Origin: Bog-473 sp963838835
GTDB lineage: Bacteria; Actinomycetota; Acidimicrobiia; Acidimicrobiales; RAAP-2
Direction: 5' to 3'
NCBI GenBank assembly: GCA_963838835.1
Contig: CAWITA010000018.1
Span: 221,774 to 285,773 of the forward strand
DNA length: 64,000 nucleotides
Under the pieces are notes generated by a model. The model was not told the origin of the DNA. It saw only the letters and a program-made list of their open reading frames with translations, and did no database searches. The position numbers and the translations under genes were made by a program. Below are positions 37,667 through 45,730 of this stretch, one piece after another (the stretch's first letter is position 1; each line of letters begins with the position of its first letter).

Positions 37667-38743
37667 TTAGCCTGAGACTCGCTCGCCGTCGACCAGCGTC
37701 CCCGACGAGACCACGGCGTCGGCGCCGAGAACGGAGACCGGGCGGACGTCCCCCCGCTGGCCGACGATGGAGCGAGGGCCCATGACGGAGCCGGCCACCT
37801 TGGCGTCGGCCGCGACGTGGCAAGCTTCCATCAGCACCGAGTCGGCGACCACCGCCCCGGCCGAGACGACCGAGCCGCGGCCGACGACACTGCGTTCCAC
37901 CCGGGCCCCGGACTCGACCACGCAGCCCGCGAAGAGGACGGCCGGAGCCACCACGTCACCCTCCACGTCGCTCTCGCTCTCCAGGAGAACGCCGTCACCC
38001 CGGTCGACGAGGCCGGGCGCGTAGCCGGGACCGCGCTTCTGGTCGAGGTAGTCGAAGTTCGCCTCGAGATAGGCCGAGGGGGTGCCGGTATCGAGCCAGT
38101 AGCTGTCGTCGGCGCGTGCGAAGAGGCACCCGTCGCGCACCATGGCGGGAAAGGTCTCGCGCTCGATCGACACCCGGCCGCCGTCGGGGATCCGGGCCAG
38201 GACGGACGCCTCGAGCACGTAGGTCCCGGCGTTGATCTCGTTGGTGGGTGCCTCGTCGCGCGGCGGCTTCTCGACGAAGGCCGTCACCCTTCCTTCGTCG
38301 TCGGTGGGCACCACGCCGAACGCGGAGGGGTCCGCCACCGGGTGGAGGGCGATCGTCCCCTGGGCGCCCCGCTCGCGGTGGAAGTCCACGAGACCGGTCA
38401 GGTCCAGGTCGGTGAGGACGTCACCGTTGACGACGACGAAGGTGTCGGCGATGCCGGCGAACGTCGCGGCAAAGCGCACCGCCCCGGCCGTGTCCAGCGG
38501 CTCGGGCTCGACCGCGTAGACGAGCCGGATCCCGGCCGCGTGACCGTCCGGATAGGCCTCGGTGAACGCATCCGGCAGATAGCCCAGGGACAAGACGGCC
38601 TCGTCAACCCCGTGCCGGGCGAGATGGCCGAGGACGCGTTCGATCATCGGGACGCCGACGATGGGAAGCATCTGTTTGGGTGAGGAAAGCGTCAGGGGAC
38701 GCAGTCTGGTCCCTTCGCCGCCGACCAGGACGACAGCCTTCAT
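37667..38743 (-). CDS. Sugar-1-phosphate nucleotidyltransferase, mannose-1-phosphate guanylyltransferase-like
   Basis: A 358-residue protein. The nucleotidyltransferase domain (1-230) has VGGEGTRLRPLTLSSPKQM, VVNGDVLTDLDL and FVEKPPRDEAPTNEINAGT. A left-handed beta-helix tail (~255-350) carries hexapeptide-like repeats (VVGRGSVVSAGAVVADSVL). The layout matches the actinobacterial ManC type that makes GDP-mannose. Together with ManB and the isomerase at 14.8-17.5 kb it would complete GDP-mannose synthesis. The ATG overlaps the TAA of the upstream gene (TAATG). Confidence 0.83.
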   Translation of the reverse strand: MKAVVLVGGEGTRLRPLTLSSPKQMLPIVGVPMIERVLGHLARHGVDEAVLSLGYLPDAFTEAYPDGHAAGIRLVYAVEPEPLDTAGAVRFAATFAGIADTFVVVNGDVLTDLDLTGLVDFHRERGAQGTIALHPVADPSAFGVVPTDDEGRVTAFVEKPPRDEAPTNEINAGTYVLEASVLARIPDGGRVSIERETFPAMVRDGCLFARADDSYWLDTGTPSAYLEANFDYLDQKRGPGYAPGLVDRGDGVLLESESDVEGDVVAPAVLFAGCVVESGARVERSVVGRGSVVSAGAVVADSVLMEACHVAADAKVAGSVMGPRSIVGQRGDVRPVSVLGADAVVSSGTLVDGERVSG

Positions 38744-39570
38744 TACTTCGTCGTCGTGGTGGACGAGGGTTTCGTCGTGGTGGTCGAAGCCGGGACAGTG
38801 GTCGTCGTCACCGCGGCGGGCACGGTCGTGGTCGTCGCACCCGCAATCGTCGTGGTCGTCGTCGCGACGGGCTGGCTTCCGGCCAGCACCTGCAGCAAGG
38901 AGGTGAGCGTCGAAGCCGGAGGCTTGGGCAGGGATTCGTTGTCAGGCCCGAACCCGGCCGTGATCAGCTGCCGGTTGACGAATTTGAGGTCGGCGGGCTT
39001 GACCGTGGTGAGACCGCCGGTCTGTTCGAGCTCACCGTTCTTGGCCGTCTTGGTGGTCAACACCCACCAGCGGGCCTGCACTTCGCCGACCTTGCCGGCG
39101 TCGGGCGTGCCCGCCGCGCACTTCTGGCCGTTCTTGTAGACGGGAACCTTGGCGGACGGGTACTTCAAGGTGGTGTTGGTCAGCGTGAGGCCGTCGTACC
39201 CCTCGGCGAACTTGCCCAAGGTGGCGTTGTTCCCGGCCTCGCTCGCCGTCTTGGGCGCGATGAGCAGGACGCCGTCACCGGTCGTCGTCAGACCGGTCGT
39301 CGCCGTGGTCGGCGACGCGGCCAGGGCGGGCTCCATCGTGCCGCAAATGTCGAACGCCAGGGCGGCGTGCCAGGTCGTGTTGGTGGTCGGCTCGACCACC
39401 GCCGGGGTCTGGTCGTAGTGGTACTTGGCGACGGCGACCGAAGCCAGGCCCACCAGGACGATGACCACGAGCGCGGCATACCAGTTCACCGGCATCTGCC
39501 CGCGATAGGTCGTGCCACCGCCCGTTGCGGCGGCGCGAGCGACCGATCTCCCAGAAGAGCTTCTCGCCAT
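38743..39570 (-). CDS. Membrane-anchored extracytoplasmic protein with Thr-rich tail
   Basis: A 275-residue protein. A membrane helix at ~30-50 (WYAALVVIVLVGLASVAVA) is followed by an extracytoplasmic domain with two cysteines, in FDICGTM and GQKCAAGTP. A low-complexity C-terminal tail of ~55 residues repeats TTTTVP and TTTTK units. I do not recognise the domain. The tail resembles O-mannosylated linkers of actinobacterial surface proteins, and its coupling to the ManC-like gene makes that idea attractive but unproven. The ATG four codons into the longer frame was chosen because charged residues precede the helix. Confidence 0.7.
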   Translation of the reverse strand: MARSSSGRSVARAAATGGGTTYRGQMPVNWYAALVVIVLVGLASVAVAKYHYDQTPAVVEPTTNTTWHAALAFDICGTMEPALAASPTTATTGLTTTGDGVLLIAPKTASEAGNNATLGKFAEGYDGLTLTNTTLKYPSAKVPVYKNGQKCAAGTPDAGKVGEVQARWWVLTTKTAKNGELEQTGGLTTVKPADLKFVNRQLITAGFGPDNESLPKPPASTLTSLLQVLAGSQPVATTTTTIAGATTTTVPAAVTTTTVPASTTTTKPSSTTTTK

Positions 39571-39605
39571 GGCGGGAGGCAACCCTACAGCCTGGCGGGG
39601 CCGCC

Positions 39606-40364
39606 TCAGGCGACAGGCGACCCGTTGAGGAGGTCACGGTAGAGGGCGGTCGTGTCCGGATGGAGGCAGTCCTGCGGGCCGCTCGCACGCCCCCCGGGTG
39701 CCGGGGCCGGGTCGTCGACCTCTCCCGCCAGCGTGCGGAGCTGTGCCATCGCCGAGCGCAGTCCGACGCGATTGCCCTGGGCCGACGTGGCGCGCAGCAA
39801 GGCGCGGTACAGGCGCTCGTCGTAGGGGCTGACGAGCAACGCCCTTCGCACCATCCACTCCGCCTCAGCGCCGTGACCGCCCCGAACGAACCCATCGGCA
39901 CCGCGCAGCGCGGTGCGTGCGACCAAGCACTCGATCTCCGACTGGGTCCCGTCGAAGACGGCCCAATCGGTGCGGCGCAGGCCGGAAAAGACCCGGCCGC
40001 GTATCAACTGCATCGCTCCGAGGAGGCGGTGGGGGTCGTCGGAGTCGGCCAACGACGCGAAACGGTCGACGTCGGTCGTGACCGAGTCGCTCAGGCGGAG
40101 ATGAACGCCGCGCGGGAGGCGCAGGGTGCCATCGGCGTCCCGGCCGAGCGCTCGCCGGGCGTCCGAGCAGGTCGAGTGCACCGTCGGCAGGGAGACCGAG
40201 CGGTCGGGCCAGATCGCCAACGCGGCGTCGCCATGGCTGACCCCGCGACGGTGGAAGGCGAGGTACACGACCAGCTCGAGAGAGGCCGAGCGGCCAAAGG
40301 GTCCCGCCGCGCCGCGGAGGGCGATGGGGCCGAGGACCGCGACTTCGACACCGTCGTAGGTCAC
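39606..40364 (-). CDS. BTAD-domain transcriptional regulator (SARP-like)
   Basis: A 252-residue protein starting from a GTG. Residues ~1-95 form a winged-helix OmpR-like domain (VAVLGPIALRG, ELVVYLAFHRRGVSHGDAAL, then ARRALGRDADGTLRLPRGV). Residues ~100-250 form a bacterial transcriptional activation domain with TPR-like helices (MVRRALLVSPYDERLYRALL). SARP/BTAD regulators activate nearby operons. It lies 58 bases downstream of the tRNA on the same strand and close to the sugar operon. The target is unknown. Confidence 0.75.
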   Translation of the reverse strand: MTYDGVEVAVLGPIALRGAAGPFGRSASLELVVYLAFHRRGVSHGDAALAIWPDRSVSLPTVHSTCSDARRALGRDADGTLRLPRGVHLRLSDSVTTDVDRFASLADSDDPHRLLGAMQLIRGRVFSGLRRTDWAVFDGTQSEIECLVARTALRGADGFVRGGHGAEAEWMVRRALLVSPYDERLYRALLRATSAQGNRVGLRSAMAQLRTLAGEVDDPAPAPGGRASGPQDCLHPDTTALYRDLLNGSPVA

Positions 40365-40397
40365 GCCGGGGAACGGTCGGGCCGTGCCGGTGTGCGG

Positions 40398-40438
40398 TGC
40401 GTGGGGGCGGAGGGATTGTGCGTGGGGGCGGAGGGATT
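40398..40438. repeat. 20-base tandem duplication at the tRNA 3' end
   Basis: The 20-base word beginning TGCGTGGGGG occurs at 40398-40417 and again at 40419-40438, one base apart. The second copy contains the 3' acceptor strand and part of the T arm of the tRNA; the first lies just downstream of the tRNA in its direction. No integrase is present nearby. Confidence 0.8.
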
Positions 40439-40496
40439 CGAACCCTCACTGGGGACGGTTTAAGCGCCCTGCCTCTGCCGGTTGGGCTACACCCCC
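40423..40496 (-). tRNA. tRNA with UAA anticodon and short variable loop (tRNA-Leu(UAA)?)
   Basis: A 74-nucleotide cloverleaf folds cleanly on the minus strand. The acceptor stem is GGGGGTG with CGCCCCC, and the D arm has AACCGGCAG as loop. The anticodon stem-loop is GGGCG-CTTAAAC-CGTCC, the variable region CCAGT, and the T arm GAGGG-TTCGAAT-CCCTC; the discriminator is A. The anticodon is UAA, which reads UUA (Leu), yet leucine tRNAs normally have a long class II variable arm and this one has five nucleotides. CCA is not encoded. Identity is therefore uncertain; it may be a divergent or non-canonical tRNA. Confidence 0.75.
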
Positions 40497-40543
40497 GCGG
40501 GTCCATTCTTGACCGAGTGGGGCACCGCCACGAGGATGACCCG

Positions 40544-41724
40544 ATGGTCCAGGCACTCGGGCAGGTCGACCTGACCGACCTCGACGTCTTCGCACACGGC
40601 TTCCCACACGACATCTTCCGGCTGCACCGCGAGGAGGCGCCGGTGTGGTGGCACGAGGCCACCGCCCACACACCCGACGGGGAGGGCTTCTGGTCCGTCG
40701 CGACCTATGACGACGTGTTGCGGGTCCTGCGCGATCCGGTGACCTTCTCCTCGGAGACCGGCGGCGACCGGCCCTACGGCGGCACGATCATTCAGGACCT
40801 CCCCGTCGCCGGCGTCGTGCTGAACATGATGGACGATCCTCGCCACGCGCGGATCCGCCGCCTCGTGACCAAGGGTCTGACTCCGGCCGCCGTGCGCGCC
40901 CTCGAACAGGAACTGCGTCGGCGGATGCGTGTGCTCCTCGCTTCCGTTGACGAAGAGTGCGACTTCCTCCTTGACGTCGCCGCCGAGCTTCCGATGCAGG
41001 CCATCACATCCCGGACGAGTCGGACTTCCTCTCCATGAGCCCGCACCGGCAGGCCGCCGTCGGGCTCATGTACGAGTACGGCGCGGCACTGATTCAGGAG
41101 AAGCGCGCCAACCCCGGTGGGGACATGCTCTCCACCGTCATCCACGCCGAGCTCCTGGACGCCGAACCGCCCCGCCTGAGTGACGACGAACTCTCCGCGT
41201 TCTTCTCGCTGCTGTTCTCGGCGGGCGCCGAGACCACTCGCAATGCCATCGCCGGAGCCATGCTCGCCTTCGTCGAGTGGCCCGAGCAGTTGCGTCTCCT
41301 GCGGTCCGGAAGCGTCGTGATCGAGACTGCGGTGGAGGAAATCCTGCGCTGGACCACACCATCGCCCTCCAAGCGGCGGACCGCCACGACCACGTGCGAG
41401 CTCGGCGGCCAGACGATCCGACCGGGGCAAAAGGTCGTCGTCTGGGAGGCATCGGCCAACCGGGACCCCCGCCGTTTCACCGAGCCGGACACGTTCTGGT
41501 TGGGTCGTGACCCCAACCCGCACCTGTCGTTCGGCCACGGGGTCCACTTCTGTCTCGGCGCGCATCTCGCACGCCTCGAGGTCCGCGTCGTCCTCGAAGA
41601 AGTGCTGCGTTCGGTCGAGTCTTTCACCCTCACCTCCCCGCCGGAGTGGACCCGCAGCAACCGCCACACAGGTATTCGCCATCTTGGGGTGCGTCTGCGG
41701 CGCACGGCAACGACACCAGTCTGA
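40544..41724 (+). pseudogene. Cytochrome P450 with internal deletion and frame change
   Basis: A second P450. The N-terminal part runs from MVQALGQVDLTDLDVFAHGF through FWSVATYDDVLRVLRDP and MMDDPRHARIRRLVTKGLTP to AAELPMQAI. The text then jumps at about 41003-41010 to IPDESDFLSMSPHRQAAVGL in another frame. In related P450s about 25-30 residues lie between these blocks, so they are missing here. The rest is intact: I-helix FSAGAETTRNAIAG, EEILR, and haem loop FGHGVHFCLGAHLARLE. It is either a disrupted gene or a local assembly deletion. The family was not resolved; similarity to sterol-type P450s is general. Confidence 0.75.
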
Positions 41725-41760
41725 AGAGGCCGGCGCACCGCTGGTCGGGGGACGGCGCGA

Positions 41761-43332
41761 TCAGCCGGGCCCGCCGGAGACCAGGGGCCGGTACCGCTCC
41801 AGGATGGCAAGTTCGTCATTGCGCGGCGCGTCCGCGAGCCCGGTCCGCGCACCGAAGATCATGGTGGCGCGGCCACCCGGGTCCCAGGGGCGCCACTCCT
41901 CGATGCCGTCGTGGCTCGGGTTCCCGGTGCCCGCGAAGGCGAGCCACGCCCTTTGCATCTGTTCGGAGAGCATCTCGACGGCCGGGCCGGACCCGGAGAA
42001 GACCTGCACCACCGGAAGCCGCACCGCCCCGAAGACGAAGGGGAGCTCGAGGGCGTGGCACGACCCGAGCACCCCGCCGAACGCCGGTGACTCCCAGTCG
42101 AAGAGGTAGACGTGGGCCCGCGCCCCACGGGCCACGTGGGCCGCCGCAAGCTGGAGACTCGGCCAGCGGAAGACGACGTCGGTACCGACAGCCACCCAGA
42201 TGTCCGTCGCCCCGACCGGATCCGCACGGGCTCGGCGGGCCGCCCGGTAGGCATCGATGACCTCGGTGGCCGGCATGTCGGGCACGGCATTGGCCACCCA
42301 ACGTTGCGTGCCCTCCTCGTCGAGCGCCATGAGCGCCGGGTTCCCGAGGCCGAAGAGCGTCAGCTCGTCCCGGTTGGTGCCGATCAGCAGGTCGACGCCG
42401 GTGCTGCCGCCGTTGGCCACGGCGACCAGGGGATGCTGCGGAAGGAAGACACCGTCGACGACGGGGAGGAAGGGCAAAGGGATCATGCCCGGATCGGGGC
42501 GCCGCCTTCCGATTTCCTCCGTCGCGGCGACCAGCTCGGTGGCCGGGATCCGCTCCAGCGACTCCCTGTCGCACGACGCAACCCCCAGCACGGCCGCCAA
42601 GCGCTCGGCCGATCGCTCCGCCTCAACGATCGAGTGCACGTGCGCCCCGCCGCTCTGCACCACGGCCCGGCGGAACAGTCCCTTGGCTGTGGGCGTGCCC
42701 AGCAACGCGGCCACGCTGAACGCGCCGGCCGACTCGCCGAAGACCGTGACGTTGGCCGGATCGCCACCAAAGACTGCGATGTTGTCACGCACCCATACGA
42801 GCGCGGCCACCTGGTCGTGGATGCCCCAATTGCCCACCAGCCCGTCCGGATCGTCCAGGTCTCGGTGACCCAGGAAACCCAGCGCGCCGAGCCGATAATT
42901 GAGGGTCAGCACGACCGCGTCGCCGTTGCGCACCAGGTTCCCCCCGCGGTAGAGGAAGACCGACCCGCTGCCGGAGGTGAACCCACCCCCGTGGAGGAAG
43001 ACCATGACCGGCCGTCCCTGGCCGGGCTGCGACGTCGGTGTGTCCGGTATGTGCGGAGTCCATACGTTGAGTGACAGGCAGTCCTCACTGTGGGGCTCGG
43101 ATGCCTCAGGATCAGACGGACTGGTGATGCCCGGGACGGCGACCGACTGCGGAGCGATGGGGCCGAAGGTCGACGCGTCCCGCACCTCGTCCCACGAATC
43201 GGGCGGCCGCGGCGCGCGCCAGCGGAGCGCACCGACCGGCGCTCGTGCGTAGGGGATCCCGGAGAACGACCACAGATCGCCGCGCCAAACGCCCCTGAGT
43301 CTCCCCTCGGCGACTGCGACGACACCATCCAC
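41761..43332 (-). CDS. Type B carboxylesterase/lipase
   Basis: A 523-residue alpha/beta hydrolase of the carboxylesterase-B family. The oxyanion-hole motif is HGGGF (114-118), the nucleophile Ser201 in FGESAGAFS, and the N-terminal fingerprint SEDCLSLNVWTP near residue 85. A late histidine in GSCHALELPFVFGA is a good candidate for the triad. It hydrolyses carboxylic esters, probably in the cytosol since no signal peptide is seen. It converges on the damaged P450 and is divergent from the NlpC/P60 gene. Confidence 0.9.
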   Translation of the reverse strand: MDGVVAVAEGRLRGVWRGDLWSFSGIPYARAPVGALRWRAPRPPDSWDEVRDASTFGPIAPQSVAVPGITSPSDPEASEPHSEDCLSLNVWTPHIPDTPTSQPGQGRPVMVFLHGGGFTSGSGSVFLYRGGNLVRNGDAVVLTLNYRLGALGFLGHRDLDDPDGLVGNWGIHDQVAALVWVRDNIAVFGGDPANVTVFGESAGAFSVAALLGTPTAKGLFRRAVVQSGGAHVHSIVEAERSAERLAAVLGVASCDRESLERIPATELVAATEEIGRRRPDPGMIPLPFLPVVDGVFLPQHPLVAVANGGSTGVDLLIGTNRDELTLFGLGNPALMALDEEGTQRWVANAVPDMPATEVIDAYRAARRARADPVGATDIWVAVGTDVVFRWPSLQLAAAHVARGARAHVYLFDWESPAFGGVLGSCHALELPFVFGAVRLPVVQVFSGSGPAVEMLSEQMQRAWLAFAGTGNPSHDGIEEWRPWDPGGRATMIFGARTGLADAPRNDELAILERYRPLVSGGPG

Positions 43333-43453
43333 GCACGGGCACCCTATGGACGCAGACCGCTCGGGTCAATCGTGTGGTAGCGGAACGAACCGCGTCCTGA
43401 TACTGCAACCGGACGGAAACGCGCGCATGCCGATTCTGCCACTACGCAGCCAT

Positions 43454-43459
43454 TACGCT
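43454..43459 (+). promoter_or_regulatory. Leaderless -10 box of the NlpC/P60 gene
   Basis: TACGCT followed by six bases and the GTG at 43466, which also gives a canonical signal peptide. Confidence 0.45.
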
Positions 43460-43465
43460 TGCGCC

Positions 43466-44725
43466 GTGGGTGCAGTGAACTGTCGGGGCACTGTCCGCAG
43501 GCGGACCCCTGTTGCTCGTGCGTCGGTGATCGCGGGGGTCGTTGCCGTATGGTTCTGGACCCCGACCGTCGCCGGCGCAACGACCTCCACCACCCTCCCC
43601 GGGCCCGCCCCGAATCAGTCGCAGATCAACGCGACGCAGTCGCAGGTGACCCAGATCGAGACCACACTCACCCAGGAGGAGCAGCAGACCTCCGTCCTCG
43701 ACGACAAGTACAACACGGCCGTGCAGAACCTTCAGAACGCCCAGAGCGCGCTCCAATCGATCGGCACGAGCCTGGTGCACGCCCGTGCCGCGGTTGCGGT
43801 CGACAAGCGACTCGTGGCCACCGACGCCGTCGCCGCGTACGTCTATGGCACGCCCGAGACCGGAATTGCCTCCTATTTCTCCTCGTCGGCGACGCTCAAC
43901 CAGGCCCGCAATCAATACACCGACCAGATCGTCGGCAACCTCACCCGAGACGAAACCTCGCTCGAGCACTCCGAGACGCGCCTGCAATCCGAGGAGGCAC
44001 AGCAGCAGAACGTGGCCGCCCAGGCCCAATCCGAGGCGGCACAGGCGAAGTCGCTGGCCCAGGCCAACGAGCAAGAAGCGGCAGCCACGAAGGCGACCCT
44101 CTCCCAGGTGCAGGGTCAGCTGGCCCAAGAGGTCGCGCAGGCCGCGGTCGTCGAGGCCCAACAGGAAGCTGCGGCGGCCGCGGCGGCACGCAACGAGGCG
44201 CAACAACAAGCAGCAGCAGCGGCAGCGGCGGCGGCGGCAACCGTCGCGGGGACGGTCGGCGGTGCGTCCAGCGGGGCGGCGGCGACCGACGCGGCCAACC
44301 AGGCCGGCGGCACGATAGGACCGGTCGGAGGATCGTCCACGGGCACCTCGAGCGGGATGGCGGCAGTACAGGCGGCGGTGTCCCAATTGGGTGTGCCCTA
44401 TGTCTTCGGCGGCGAGGAGGCCGGGGTGGGCTTTGACTGCTCGGGTCTCGTGCAGTGGGCCTGGGCGCAGGCCGGCGTGTCCATTTCGAGAACGACCGAG
44501 ACCCAGTGGCCGTCCCTGACGCACGTGTCACTGGACGCCCTCCAACCGGGCGACCTGCTCTTCTATTACAACCTCGACGGCGACAACCAGGTGGACCACG
44601 TCGTCATGTACACCGGCTCGGGGCCCTACGGGACCGACACCGTGATTCAGGCCCCCTTCACCGGGTCCACCGTGTCCTACTCGCCGATCTTCACCGAAGA
44701 CCTCATAGGCGCAGCCCGTCCCTAG
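43466..44725 (+). CDS. NlpC/P60 cell-wall endopeptidase with coiled-coil domain
   Basis: A 419-residue secreted protein. The signal peptide ends near residue 38 (VIAGVVAVWFWTPTVAGA). A long coiled coil follows at ~50-270 (QSQVTQIETTLTQEEQQ, then Ala/Gln/Glu repeats), with a Gly/Ser linker and a C-terminal NlpC/P60 domain from ~300. The catalytic cysteine is residue 325 in FDCSGLVQWAW, with a histidine in QVDHVVMYTG. It likely cleaves peptidoglycan stem peptides during division, similar to RipA/RipC. The coiled coil would control or recruit the enzyme. The GTG start gives the best signal peptide; an ATG 13 codons upstream is an alternative. Confidence 0.85.
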   Translation: MGAVNCRGTVRRRTPVARASVIAGVVAVWFWTPTVAGATTSTTLPGPAPNQSQINATQSQVTQIETTLTQEEQQTSVLDDKYNTAVQNLQNAQSALQSIGTSLVHARAAVAVDKRLVATDAVAAYVYGTPETGIASYFSSSATLNQARNQYTDQIVGNLTRDETSLEHSETRLQSEEAQQQNVAAQAQSEAAQAKSLAQANEQEAAATKATLSQVQGQLAQEVAQAAVVEAQQEAAAAAAARNEAQQQAAAAAAAAAATVAGTVGGASSGAAATDAANQAGGTIGPVGGSSTGTSSGMAAVQAAVSQLGVPYVFGGEEAGVGFDCSGLVQWAWAQAGVSISRTTETQWPSLTHVSLDALQPGDLLFYYNLDGDNQVDHVVMYTGSGPYGTDTVIQAPFTGSTVSYSPIFTEDLIGAARP

Positions 44726-44832
44726 CGGTCCCCGCCCCGGTGCGCTGTGTCATGCGCGCGTTCGGCCGGCACGGCCGGGTATGGCTGCCATGGGGGGTAT
44801 GGCGGCCATGATGCCCGCTTCCGTGCGGTCGG

Positions 44833-44838
44833 TACGAT
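44833..44838 (+). promoter_or_regulatory. Leaderless -10 box of the acyltransferase gene
   Basis: TACGAT followed by six bases and the ATG at 44845, with no Shine-Dalgarno. Confidence 0.5.
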
Positions 44839-44844
44839 GGCCGA

Positions 44845-45723
44845 ATGCCCACCGGGCGCCCGGTCGCGGGTGAGAGGAACCGATCGACGGCCATCGTGCC
44901 GATCCGCGTCGGGGCCGACGCCGTGGAGCAAGGGGATCCCCGGTTGTCCGACGTCGACGAATGGGGTCGATCCGAACGGACACGTGCGCTGGCCCGTGCG
45001 TTGTACGAGCCGATCTACTCCAAGTGGTTCCGGACCGAGTGGGAGGGGCTCGAGAAGATCCCGACCGAGGGCGGCGGGCTGCTCGTGGCCAACCACGCCG
45101 GGGCGATCCCGTCGGACGCGCCGGTCATCATGCACGGGATCGAGAAGGAGCTGGAACGCCCGGTCTACGGGTTGGCGGACTATTTCTTCCGGACGGTGCC
45201 GGTCGTCGGGACCCTGTGGGCCCGCGCCGGCGGCGTGTCCGCCCGCCCCGCCAATGCCTACCGCCTGTTGAAGGAGCAGCGCCAGCTCGCCCTGGTGTTC
45301 CCCGAAGGGACCAAAGGTCCCTCCAAGTCTTTCACCGACCGTTACCAGCTCCGTCGGTTCGGACGGGGCGGCTTCATCGAGATCGCCATGCGGGCAGGCG
45401 TCCCGATCATCCCCATCGCGGTGGTGGGCTCCGAGGAGGCGATGCCGGTGGTGTGGCGCCTGCCGAAGCTCGCCAAGGCACTCGGCCTCCCTTACTTCCC
45501 GATCACGGCCAACCTCTTCGCCTTCGGCCCTTTCGGGGTGGTGACTCCCTTCCCCGCCAAGTTCAAGCTGCGCGTGCTGGATCCGGTTCGTTTCGACGTT
45601 CCCCCCGACCAGGAGCGGTACTCCAAGAGCCGGATCATGGAGGAGTCCGAGCACCTGCGCGCCCAGGTCCAAGAGGCCGTGTACGACATGCTGCGCGACC
45701 GGCGCAGTGTCTGGTTCGGTTGA
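44845..45723 (+). CDS. PlsC-like phospholipid/glycerol acyltransferase
   Basis: A 292-residue acyltransferase. The catalytic histidine block is LLVANHAGAIPSDA, a spacing variant of the usual HX4D common in actinobacteria, and the substrate block is FPEGTKGPSKSF. GVPIIPIAVVGSEEAMPV follows in the usual place. It acylates a lysophospholipid or another lipid acceptor at the membrane face. It begins at a leaderless ATG and is followed seven bases later by an epimerase-like gene. The same pair occurs in Mycobacterium (Rv0502-Rv0501, from memory), suggesting a conserved lipid or glycolipid function. Confidence 0.82.
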   Translation: MPTGRPVAGERNRSTAIVPIRVGADAVEQGDPRLSDVDEWGRSERTRALARALYEPIYSKWFRTEWEGLEKIPTEGGGLLVANHAGAIPSDAPVIMHGIEKELERPVYGLADYFFRTVPVVGTLWARAGGVSARPANAYRLLKEQRQLALVFPEGTKGPSKSFTDRYQLRRFGRGGFIEIAMRAGVPIIPIAVVGSEEAMPVVWRLPKLAKALGLPYFPITANLFAFGPFGVVTPFPAKFKLRVLDPVRFDVPPDQERYSKSRIMEESEHLRAQVQEAVYDMLRDRRSVWFG

Positions 45724-45730
45724 GGCACTG

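Noticed and set aside
38743..38910. Possible short tandem repeat or CRISPR-like array
   Set aside because: The repeats encode the TTTTVP-type tail of a protein in frame and have no spacer structure.
40398..41724. Integrated genetic element at the tRNA
   Set aside because: The tRNA 3' repeat copies are adjacent, and no integrase, phage or conjugation gene is found on either side.
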